Source: Pseudomonadota bacterium (GTDB taxonomy: Bacteria > Pseudomonadota > Gammaproteobacteria > Burkholderiales > Rhodocyclaceae). From it: a DNA stretch of 50,769 nt. The notes below the pieces were generated by a model that did no database searches, was not told the DNA's origin, and saw only the letters and a program-made list of their open reading frames with translations. The position numbers and the translations under genes are program-made. The DNA lies in contig JAGTRY010000016.1 in assembly GCA_018262235.1 (NCBI GenBank), positions 1 to 50,769 on the forward strand, written 5' to 3'. Shown here one piece after another: positions 9,614 to 16,499 of the stretch (its first letter is position 1; every line of letters begins with the position of its first letter).

Positions 9614-9644
9614 CGAAAAGCAACGGGGGCGAAAACGCCCCCGT
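9614..9644 (-). terminator. hairpin terminator after the esterase gene
   Basis: A perfect 9-bp stem ACGGGGGCG (9623-9631) / CGCCCCCGT (9636-9644) closes on AAAA. Read on the minus strand it is followed by TTGCTTTTC. It is about 110 bp downstream of the esterase stop codon and ahead of the next minus-strand gene. Confidence 0.65.
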
Positions 9645-9754
9645 GCCTTCAACGCCGGTCTTCCTTGTGTCACGCAGCGTGCCGGCCCGAAGTGCCGACA
9701 CGCATACATTCAGTCATGGAGGCAGGCGCTGCATACCTCAACAACTGATGAAGC

Positions 9755-10714
9755 TTACTGGATGAAACCTTTGGCTTTCAGCCAGTCCGCAGCCAGATTG
9801 GGCCAGGCCGAGACGGGCAACTGGCGTGCATCGCGGATGCCGAAGCCGTGCCCACCTTCCTTGTAGGTGTGCAGCTCGCACGATACCCCGGCTTTGTTCA
9901 GACCGTTGCAGAAGCCAATGCCGTTGGCTGGCGGGACTGCCGGGTCATCCTCTGCAAGTACGACGAAAGTTGGCGGTGCATCCTTTGTGATGTTCTGATC
10001 CGGCGAGTAAGCCTTGATCAGTTCAGGTGAGGGATCCTTGCCGATCAGGTTGGTGCGCGATTCCAGGTGCGTCGTGGCAGCTTCCATCGAGACTACCGGA
10101 TAGAGCAGCAGCGAGAAATCCGGCCGTGCGGACAGGGCGTCGGCGGCATCGACCGGCTCATACACCTTCTTTGCAAATTGCACATCAAGGCTGGCGCCCA
10201 TGTGGCCAGCAGCCGAAGCGCCGAGGAAGCCAATGCGTGCAGGATTCAGGTTCCATTCCTTGGCGTGTGCGCGCACAAAACGGACTGCTCGCTGTGCGTC
10301 TTGCAGGGGAGCATCCTTGCCATTGGCATGCCCCTCGGCTGGCAGCCGGTATTGCATCAGGAATACTGTGACGCCGTAGGGGTTGAGCCAGCGGGCCATT
10401 TCGCCGGCTTCCTTGTCGAGTACGATGCGCGCATAGGCGCCACCCGGTGCGACGATCACGGCCGTGCCGTTGGGTTTGTCCGGGACGAATGCAGTCAGGT
10501 TGGGGCGTGTGATGCCCGTGATGGCTCGATCCGGCCAGAACGCGACCTTGCTGCGTTCGGTAATGGTCAGTTTGGCCGGCGAGTTTTCCGAGCCCGGCGC
10601 AACGCCTGCGGGCCAGATTTCGAGTACGTTACGTGTCTTCAAGGGCTCTGCGTGTGCCACGCTGGTCAAGGCCAGACAACTCATGACGACCGGGGCCCAA
10701 CATTTTTGGAACAT
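9755..10714 (-). CDS. secreted alpha/beta-hydrolase, acetyl-esterase-like
   Basis: A 319-residue esterase with a signal peptide ending near SVAHA. It shows the oxyanion-hole segment APGGAY, the nucleophile elbow GASAAGH, an aspartate in AEDDPAVP and the catalytic histidine in GGHGFG, the pattern of carbohydrate acetylesterases and BD-FAE-type hydrolases. It probably removes acetyl or similar ester groups from plant polysaccharides in the periplasm, which would help pectinases reach the chain; the substrate is inferred from context. The ATG at 10714 follows AGGAGG by six bases. It is transcribed away from the beta-helix gene. Confidence 0.88.
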   Translation of the reverse strand: MFQKCWAPVVMSCLALTSVAHAEPLKTRNVLEIWPAGVAPGSENSPAKLTITERSKVAFWPDRAITGITRPNLTAFVPDKPNGTAVIVAPGGAYARIVLDKEAGEMARWLNPYGVTVFLMQYRLPAEGHANGKDAPLQDAQRAVRFVRAHAKEWNLNPARIGFLGASAAGHMGASLDVQFAKKVYEPVDAADALSARPDFSLLLYPVVSMEAATTHLESRTNLIGKDPSPELIKAYSPDQNITKDAPPTFVVLAEDDPAVPPANGIGFCNGLNKAGVSCELHTYKEGGHGFGIRDARQLPVSAWPNLAADWLKAKGFIQ

Positions 10715-10971
10715 TTTTGCCTCCTGCTGATGAGAGAACCCGCTGTGTCGCGGGCTGGAAACTTGAACCTCCATTCTGAGCAGAGGGGCGAACCGGTAAT
10801 ATGGGTGAATCCCCTTACCAATTGAGGCAGAGTGAGATTATTTCCGCGGAATGCCTGGGGTGCCGGTATGGCTTCCGGAAGCTACATGCATCCCGCTCCA
10901 GGCCATGTAGTGGGATCATGAATGGAGGTTCAGGCTTGCCGTTTTCGATATGGTGCAGGGAGAGAGTGGTG

Positions 10972-12069
10972 ATGGAGATCATTCGTGTGCTTTGGGGATC
11001 GTGCTTATGTCTGCCCATTGCGGTGCAGGCGGTGTGCGACTTGCCGGAGCGCAATCTGAAAGCCGATACCACGCTCGAAGCCGGTTGCGTTTATCACCAG
11101 TCCCTCGTGATCAACCGGGCGCTGACTCTGGATTGCCAGGGGGCCATCTTCGATGGCGAAGACCGTCTTGAGCGAGGCCTGGTGATCGATTCGCAAGGCG
11201 AGCCCTTGTCGGGCGTGGTCGTGAAAAATTGTACCTTCCGTCATTTTGCAAAGACCGGAGTGCTGGTCCATTGGAGCCTGCCGAACGACCAGAAAATTGC
11301 ACGCTATCCCGATCTGGCCGAACGCAGGCGCCGCGCGCCGCAGAACATCCTGCTCAGCAAGGTACGCGTCGAGCATAACGGCGTGATGGGCATCGTGGTT
11401 GATGACTACGCACAGGCGGTGACCCTGGATCAGGTCAGCGTGCTCGACAACCCTGGCTGGGGCATCTACTGGGATCACGATTCGCGCGGACATCTGCTCA
11501 TCGATTCAGAAGTGCGGCGCAATGGGGGTGGCAGCAAACTCGGCAAGCCCGGATTGTCCATCGATGCCTCCAGCGACAATCGCGTCATCAACACCGTGTT
11601 TGAGGGAAACCGACGTTCGGCCATTGAGTTGTACCGCAACTGCTGGGAATTTGCCGCCAGCAATCCGCATTCGGTACCGCGTGAAACCGGGGCGAACGGC
11701 AATGTCATTCGCGGGAACAGCTTTATCGGGGAACAGGTCGGGGTGTGGGTTGCCTCACGCATGAGTCGCGATGTCAGCGCCATGGAGTGTGGCCGACCGG
11801 CCTACTTTGAAGGGAAATATGTCGAGGATGAAGCGCGCCACAATCTGATTGCCGGCAATCGTTTTTCAGGCGTACAGGGAAAAGGGGTGGTGATCGAGGA
11901 TGACGACAACAGCGTGATCGACAACGCGTTCGAACGTGCTGCAGGTGCCATCGAGATCGGCACACGCATCCGGACCAAAGTCCTTGGCCGGCCTGTCCGC
12001 GGTACCGTATTGCGGGGCAACCGGGCCGACGATGGTGAGGATCCGGTACATTTCCCGCGCTTGGAATGA
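10972..12069 (+). CDS. secreted right-handed parallel beta-helix protein
   Basis: The 365-residue protein starts with a signal peptide (IIRVLWGSCLCLPIAVQA) and then repeats short beta-helix turns such as GVVVKNCTFRHF, NILLSKVRVEHNG and AVTLDQVSVLDNPGWGIYW, ending with further coils (NVIRGNSF, HNLIAGNRF, NSVIDNAFE). This is the NosD/PbH1-type fold used by pectinases, epimerases and other polysaccharide enzymes. No PL9 or GH28 catalytic motif is visible, so the activity is unknown. The ATG at 10972 follows GGGAGAGAG; the frame is open further upstream but that part lacks a signal sequence. It lies beside the esterase gene, divergently transcribed. Confidence 0.82.
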   Translation: MEIIRVLWGSCLCLPIAVQAVCDLPERNLKADTTLEAGCVYHQSLVINRALTLDCQGAIFDGEDRLERGLVIDSQGEPLSGVVVKNCTFRHFAKTGVLVHWSLPNDQKIARYPDLAERRRRAPQNILLSKVRVEHNGVMGIVVDDYAQAVTLDQVSVLDNPGWGIYWDHDSRGHLLIDSEVRRNGGGSKLGKPGLSIDASSDNRVINTVFEGNRRSAIELYRNCWEFAASNPHSVPRETGANGNVIRGNSFIGEQVGVWVASRMSRDVSAMECGRPAYFEGKYVEDEARHNLIAGNRFSGVQGKGVVIEDDDNSVIDNAFERAAGAIEIGTRIRTKVLGRPVRGTVLRGNRADDGEDPVHFPRLE

Positions 12070-12127
12070 GATCTTCTTGCCGGCCGCAGTTATGCGGGTA
12101 TTACCGGCGATCACGCGACGGCGTGGC

Positions 12128-12133
12128 TACAAT
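12128..12133 (+). promoter_or_regulatory. possible -10 element for fdxA
   Basis: TACAAT lies 49 bp upstream of the fdxA start codon. The -35 region is not convincing (TTACCG at 12101, spacer 21 bp). Confidence 0.3.
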
Positions 12134-12182
12134 CGGATATATTCGCCACCGCGCTGTTCCCCACGACTGAAAAGAGATAGAC

Positions 12183-12506
12183 ATGGCCTACGTAGTGACC
12201 GAAAACTGCATCAAGTGCAAATTCACCGATTGTGTTGATGTGTGCCCGGTGGATTGTTTCCGCGAAGGTCCGAATTTCCTCGTGATTGATCCGGACGAGT
12301 GCATCGATTGCACCCTGTGTGTTGCGGAATGCCCGGCTGAAGCGATCTTCGCTGAAGATGACCTGCCTGCCGATCAAGAGCACTTCACCGAGCTGAATGC
12401 CACGCTTGCCAAGGTCTGGCCCGCGATTGTCGAACGCAAGGATCCTTTGCCGGACGCAGACGCCTGGAACAAGGTTGCCGACAAACTCCAGTACCTCGAA
12501 AAGTAA
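12183..12506 (+). CDS. fdxA: seven-iron ferredoxin (3Fe-4S / 4Fe-4S)
   Basis: This 107-residue FdxA-type ferredoxin starts [12 protein letters not shown]. Cysteines C9, C12, C17, C21 and C25 serve the N-terminal cluster region, and C40, C43, C46 and C50 form the CxxCxxCxxxCP cluster in [13 protein letters not shown]. The C-terminal extension to QYLEK is typical of the family. It carries electrons in the cytoplasm; the partner enzyme is not indicated by neighbours. Length and sequence match proteobacterial FdxA well, and a hairpin terminator follows. Confidence 0.95.
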   Translation: MAYVVTENCIKCKFTDCVDVCPVDCFREGPNFLVIDPDECIDCTLCVAECPAEAIFAEDDLPADQEHFTELNATLAKVWPAIVERKDPLPDADAWNKVADKLQYLEK

Positions 12507-12571
12507 TCGCCCTGCGGGAGCACTCCCGACGGTTTCATCGCTGTCGTGAAATTTTCCGCTGGTGACAGAAC

Positions 12572-12604
12572 AAGGCGCTTCGCCACATGGCCGAGCGCCT
12601 TTTT
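12572..12604 (+). terminator. terminator after fdxA
   Basis: The stem AAGGCGCT (12572-12579) / AGCGCCTT (12594-12601) is followed by a short T run. It ends just before the addB-like start. Confidence 0.8.
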
Positions 12605-12630
12605 CGTTTCAATCGTGGCAGCATTGCGTC

Positions 12631-15375
12631 ATGACGCTTGCCACCCACTCCATCTCCCCTGATCGCGGCTTCCTGCCCGCCTGCGCAGAACGCATCCTCG
12701 ATTTCGCCCGTCCCGCGCCACACCTTGCCGACCTCTCGCGCACCACGTTGCTGCTGCCCAATCTCAAGCTGGCTCCGGCGTTGAGCATGGCACTGAGCGC
12801 TGCCGCCGGCGGGCCCCTGCTGTTGCCGCGCATGAATACGCTCAATGGCATGGTGGAGCCCTGGCTGGGCGCGCTGAATGCCTTGCCGGACGCGCGCCGC
12901 CAGCTGATCCTGCATGCGCTCCTGCGCGGCAAGGAGTGGTTCGACGAAGCCTTGCTGTGGGATGTGGTCGGCGAGCTGGTGCAGCTCTTCGATACGCTCA
13001 CCGAACACGCGGTGGCCTTGCCGGACGACGAAGGCGAGCTGCTCGCCCGGCTGGAGGCCGCCTTTGAGCTCAAAGCCTCCGAATCCCTGGCCTTCGAAGC
13101 CAAACTCGTGAACACCTTGTGGCGTGCTGAAGCGCAGGGCCGGCCTTCGCGTACCGCCGCGCGCCTGCTCGCCACCAGCCAATGGCTGGCGCAACTGGAC
13201 GGGCCGCTGGTGGTGGTGGCTGAAAGTAAGGATCCCGGCTTGCTGCAAAACCTGCTCGACCAAGCCGCTGCGCGCGTACCTGTATTACTCTTGCGGCCGG
13301 ACCGCACGCTGGCCGAAGGTGCGCTGGGCGAACTCCTGCAGGCGGCCTGGCCCCTGGCGGACTCCGCGCCAGCCCTGCATGCGCGTGCCGGCCAGCTCGG
13401 TCTTGCCCGAGTCACGGCTGCGCGCGAGCGCTTGCGCCTGGTCTCCACCGAGAGTCTTGAAGGCCTCGGTCAGGCAGTGGCCGATCAGGTACTGGACTGG
13501 ATTCGCGCGGGGCGCCGCGAGATCGCCCTGATCGCCTGTGACCGCCTCGCCGCGCGCCGCGCGCGGGCCTTGCTGGAGCGGGAAGGCGTGCTGGTGCAGG
13601 ACGAAACCGGCTGGAAGATGGTCACCACGCGTGCGGCAGCCGTGGTGGATGCCTGGCTGGAAGTGCTGAGTTCGGATGCCTATCACCGCGCCCTGATCGA
13701 TCTTTTGCGTGCGCCGCTGCTGTTTGCTGATCTCGATCCGCTCGCACGTGGCCGCGCCACCGAAACCATCGAACGCCTGGTCCAGACCAGCGGGATCGTC
13801 AGCGGGCTGGATCGTCTGCTCGTTGCGGCACAGGGCGATGCCGAAGCGGCCGCCTTGCTCAACCGCCTGCGTGAAGCCCGCGCCGTCATGGGCCAGCAGC
13901 AAGCCGTGAGCATTGCCGAGTGGCTGCGCCGCCTCACCCGGAGCCTGGAACTGCTCGGCGCGCTGCCGCATTTCAAACAGGACATTGCTGGCCGCGAATG
14001 GCTGGAATGGCATGCCACGCGTCTGGCTGAACTGGCGGGAGATAACACCGAGGAGGGCGATCAGGATCGCGCCCGCTTCAGTTTCGCCAGTTGGCGCACC
14101 TGGTTCAATCGCCAGATGGATGCCCATCTGTTCCGCGACGAGAGTATCGATAGCCCGGTGATCATGACCCACCTGGCGGCCACACGCCTGCGCAGCTTCG
14201 AGGCCGCCATCATCATCGGTGCGGATGTCGAGCACCTCGCCCCGCCCAGCGCGCCAGCCTGGCTGACCCATGCCGGCGTGCGGCGCGAGCTGGGCTTGCC
14301 GGGGCTCGAACTTGAACGCCGCCAGTTGCGCGAAGACATGGCCGGCCTGCTGCTCGCCAGTGGCCACAGCGTGATTGCCTGGCAAAACCTGCGGCGTGAC
14401 GAAGCGCTGATGCCGGCGGCTGAAGTTGCCGTGCTGAGCGCCACGCTGGGCCTGCTGCTTGGGGCAGAGGATTTGTCCGGCGTAGTGGAGAAACATGTTG
14501 CACGCAGCGTGCCCGTCCGTGCCGGTTTGGCGCCGCAAGCCTTGCCTGCGCCCAGCGTGCCGCCGCCGCGCGTGCCTGCCAGCCTGTCCGCCAGCGGCAT
14601 GCAGGCCCTGCTCGATTGCCCTTACCGTTACTTCGCGCGCTACGTGCTGCGCCTGAACGAGGCCGAAGAACTGACTGAGGGCATGGAAAAGCGCGATTTC
14701 GGCGAACAACTGCACGCCATCCTCAAGACCTTCCACACGCGTTTCCCGCATATCACCGGTGAGGATCCAGCCCTGTTGCTGAGTGAGCTGGAAGCCATCA
14801 CCGAAGCTGCCTTTGCCGAAGCGGTGGCGCGCAACTTCCAGGACCACGCCTGGCGCCTGCGCTGGCGTGCCCGGCTGGCCAGTTACATCGCCTGGCAGCA
14901 GGAACGCGAAGCGGCCGGCTGGCGCTGGGCGGCTGGTGAAGAATGGGTCGAGCGTGAGCATGAACTCTCGCATGGACAAGTCTTGCGTCTGCACGGCCGC
15001 ATCGACCGGCGTGATGAGCGCGCAGGCGAGGGGCGCGCTGCGGAAAACACGGAATGCGCCTTGCTCGACTACAAGTCACGTGGCATCGCGGCACTGCGCA
15101 AACAGGTCAAGGACCCGGACGACGTACAGCTCGCCTTCTACAGTCTGCTGCGCGGCACGCGCATCGCCGAGACGGCTTATGTCGCGCTCGATGACGAAAG
15201 CGTAGGCGACGTCGCCCAGACTGAGCCCGAAGAGCGCGCCGGCGCCCTGCATGATTGCATCACCGCCAGCTTCGACGCCATCCACGCCGGTGTGGGCCTG
15301 CCCGCCAACGGTACGCCGGGGGCGTGCGCGTACTGCGAAATGCGTGGGCTGTGCCGCAAGGAGTGGGTGGGGTGA
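12631..15375 (+). CDS. addB: AddB-like PD-(D/E)XK nuclease, helicase-domain subunit
   Basis: The 914-residue protein has a degenerate UvrD-like helicase region and a C-terminal nuclease. The nuclease carries D792 (GRIDRR) and D813/K815 (LLDYKSR). Four cysteines, C663 (LDCPYRYF) and C899, C902, C908 (CAYCEMRGLC), match the iron-sulfur clamp of AddB. No intact Walker A is seen, as expected for an AddB partner that scans for recombination hotspots rather than driving unwinding. The ATG at 12631 gives a sensible N-terminus, although its ribosome site is weak. With the addA-like gene it should form a double-strand-break repair helicase-nuclease. The two are separated by a toxin-antitoxin pair and repeats. 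Confidence 0.85.
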   Translation: MTLATHSISPDRGFLPACAERILDFARPAPHLADLSRTTLLLPNLKLAPALSMALSAAAGGPLLLPRMNTLNGMVEPWLGALNALPDARRQLILHALLRGKEWFDEALLWDVVGELVQLFDTLTEHAVALPDDEGELLARLEAAFELKASESLAFEAKLVNTLWRAEAQGRPSRTAARLLATSQWLAQLDGPLVVVAESKDPGLLQNLLDQAAARVPVLLLRPDRTLAEGALGELLQAAWPLADSAPALHARAGQLGLARVTAARERLRLVSTESLEGLGQAVADQVLDWIRAGRREIALIACDRLAARRARALLEREGVLVQDETGWKMVTTRAAAVVDAWLEVLSSDAYHRALIDLLRAPLLFADLDPLARGRATETIERLVQTSGIVSGLDRLLVAAQGDAEAAALLNRLREARAVMGQQQAVSIAEWLRRLTRSLELLGALPHFKQDIAGREWLEWHATRLAELAGDNTEEGDQDRARFSFASWRTWFNRQMDAHLFRDESIDSPVIMTHLAATRLRSFEAAIIIGADVEHLAPPSAPAWLTHAGVRRELGLPGLELERRQLREDMAGLLLASGHSVIAWQNLRRDEALMPAAEVAVLSATLGLLLGAEDLSGVVEKHVARSVPVRAGLAPQALPAPSVPPPRVPASLSASGMQALLDCPYRYFARYVLRLNEAEELTEGMEKRDFGEQLHAILKTFHTRFPHITGEDPALLLSELEAITEAAFAEAVARNFQDHAWRLRWRARLASYIAWQQEREAAGWRWAAGEEWVEREHELSHGQVLRLHGRIDRRDERAGEGRAAENTECALLDYKSRGIAALRKQVKDPDDVQLAFYSLLRGTRIAETAYVALDDESVGDVAQTEPEERAGALHDCITASFDAIHAGVGLPANGTPGACAYCEMRGLCRKEWVG

Positions 15376-15423
15376 GTTCCAATGAGTTCAATGTCCGCTC
15401 GACCCGATACCCCACCCACCCAT

Positions 15424-15546
15424 CCGTTCGGCCCGAGTGCGCCCCTTTGACAAGCTCAGGATAAACCGGTCTTCAGCCGGGCGTGTATCGAGGGCAGGGC
15501 GCAAGCCTTGATACACCGCACTGCGTGCGCCACTCGGCTCGAACGG
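15424..15546. repeat. nested inverted-repeat element, REP/BIME-like
   Basis: The outer arms starting CCGTTCGGCCCGAGTGCGCC (15424-15443) pair with GCGCCACTCGGCTCGAACGG (about 15527-15546) with few mismatches. An inner pair, GTGTATCGAGG (15483-15493) and CCTTGATACAC (15506-15516), differs at one position. Between them is CCCTTTGACAAGCTCAGG, close to a widespread proteobacterial intergenic repeat. It sits between addB and vapB and encodes nothing. Confidence 0.75.
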
Positions 15547-15573
15547 CTTGGAAAAGTTCCGTTGATATTTATG

Positions 15574-15597
15574 TTTCCTTACTTTAAAGTAAGGAAA
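15574..15597. promoter_or_regulatory. perfect 24-bp palindrome, probable vapBC operator
   Basis: TTTCCTTACTTT is followed directly by its exact reverse complement, 23 bp before the antitoxin start codon. AbrB-type VapB antitoxins, usually with their toxin, bind such palindromes to repress their own operon, so this is a strong operator candidate. It probably overlaps the promoter. Confidence 0.75.
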
Positions 15598-15620
15598 ATA
15601 CCCCGTTAAGGAGCACTGCA

Positions 15621-15863
15621 ATGAGTACCGCAACCCTCACCACCAAAGGCCAGATCACGATTCCCGCGGTAGTGCGTGCGGCGCTCGGTATTTCTACGGG
15701 CGACAAGGTGGATTTCGTGGAGGTCGAGCCCGGTCGCTTTGAACTCGTGGCCGCAACCCAATCCGTAACCGCGCTCAAAGGCCTTGTGCGCAAGGGCGCC
15801 GAGCCGGTTTCTATTGAGGCCATGAACGCCGCCATCGCGGCCGCTGGAGCTCAGGACAAATGA
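15621..15863 (+). CDS. vapB: AbrB/MazE-type antitoxin (VapB family)
   Basis: An 80-residue antitoxin whose N-terminal swapped-hairpin DNA-binding domain reads TLTTKGQITIPAVVRAALGI, the classic AbrB/SpoVT signature. The C-terminal half should wrap around and inhibit the VapC toxin. A GTTAAGGAG ribosome site precedes the ATG at 15621. It overlaps the toxin gene by 4 bp (ATGA), so the two are co-translated, and a perfect palindrome lies upstream for autoregulation. Confidence 0.93.
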   Translation: MSTATLTTKGQITIPAVVRAALGISTGDKVDFVEVEPGRFELVAATQSVTALKGLVRKGAEPVSIEAMNAAIAAAGAQDK

Positions 15864-16258
15864 TCGGGCTGGATACCAATGTGCTCGTGCGCTACATCGC
15901 GCAGGATGACCCGGTGCAGAGCCCACTTGCTACCCGTCTGATCGAATCCCTGAGCATTGAAGCACCGGGTTTTGTCAGCATGGTCACGCTGGTCGAGCTC
16001 GTCTGGGTGCTCAGCGGCTGCTACGCCGCAGGCAAGGCCGAGCTTTGCGCTGTGTTGGAGACGCTGCTGCGCACCAAGGAAATCCAGATCGCCGACGCCG
16101 AAACTGCCTGGAAAGCCCTGCGCCTGTTTAAAGACAGCAGGGCCGGTTTCGCCGATTGCTTGATCGAATGCGCGGGGCGCTCGGCCGGCTGCGAGTACAC
16201 CGCCAGCTTTGATCGCGATGCGGTGCGGGATTGCGGGATGCGTTTGCTGGTGGAGTGA
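15860..16258 (+). CDS. vapC: PIN-domain ribonuclease toxin (VapC family)
   Basis: A 132-residue PIN-domain protein with the expected acidic active-site residues D5 (GLDTN), E46 (TLVELVWVL), D99 (GFADCLIE) and D118 (SFDRDA), which hold magnesium and cut RNA. VapC toxins usually cleave tRNA or rRNA when the antitoxin is degraded. It overlaps vapB by 4 bp. All catalytic residues are kept, so it is probably active. Confidence 0.93.
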   Translation: MIGLDTNVLVRYIAQDDPVQSPLATRLIESLSIEAPGFVSMVTLVELVWVLSGCYAAGKAELCAVLETLLRTKEIQIADAETAWKALRLFKDSRAGFADCLIECAGRSAGCEYTASFDRDAVRDCGMRLLVE

Positions 16259-16272
16259 GTGGCCGTGCCATG

Positions 16273-16363
16273 CGTAGGGCAATCGAAGCGAAGCGCATTG
16301 CGCCGAATGTGTGCGCTCCCCATCCGGCACAATGCGCTTGTTGTGCTTCGATTGCGCCCTACG
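16273..16363. repeat. long imperfect hairpin repeat
   Basis: CGTAGGGCAATCGAAGCGAA and following bases to 16300 are answered by an inverted copy at 16329-16363 ending GCGCCCTACG, with a GC-rich loop. Elements with CGTAGGGCG ends are common between genes in betaproteobacteria. No protein is encoded. Confidence 0.72.
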
Positions 16364-16388
16364 TTGCGAGAAAATTGAGCCTTGTATG

Positions 16389-16406
16389 GCGGGTCATTTG
16401 ACCCGC
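16389..16406. repeat. short perfect hairpin GCGGGTCA-TT-TGACCCGC
   Basis: An 8-bp perfect stem with a 2-base spacer lies between vapC and addA. A related stem, GCGGGT (16449-16454) / ACCCGC (16469-16474), follows and ends in CGCCCTACG, the same end as the repeat at 16273-16363. The 241-bp vapC-addA gap is thus largely repeat DNA. Confidence 0.65.
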
Positions 16407-16499
16407 GCAGACACGCCACCTCTAAGTCCCAGATTTGATCACTCGTACGCGGGTTACGCCTGCAGCTGACCCGCCCTACGTCCGAACCCGAAACTCGCA

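Noticed and set aside
10741-10850. A tRNA-like stretch on the minus strand (CTCAATTGGTAAGGGG, GGTTCGCCCC, GGAGGTTCAAG)
   Set aside because: D-arm-like and T-arm-like pieces occur, but no acceptor stem or anticodon arm can be folded in the right places. It may be a decayed remnant or chance.
13285-14994. A 569-residue minus-strand open frame opposite addB
   Set aside because: It is antisense to a well-supported nuclease gene, with no start signal or recognisable domain.
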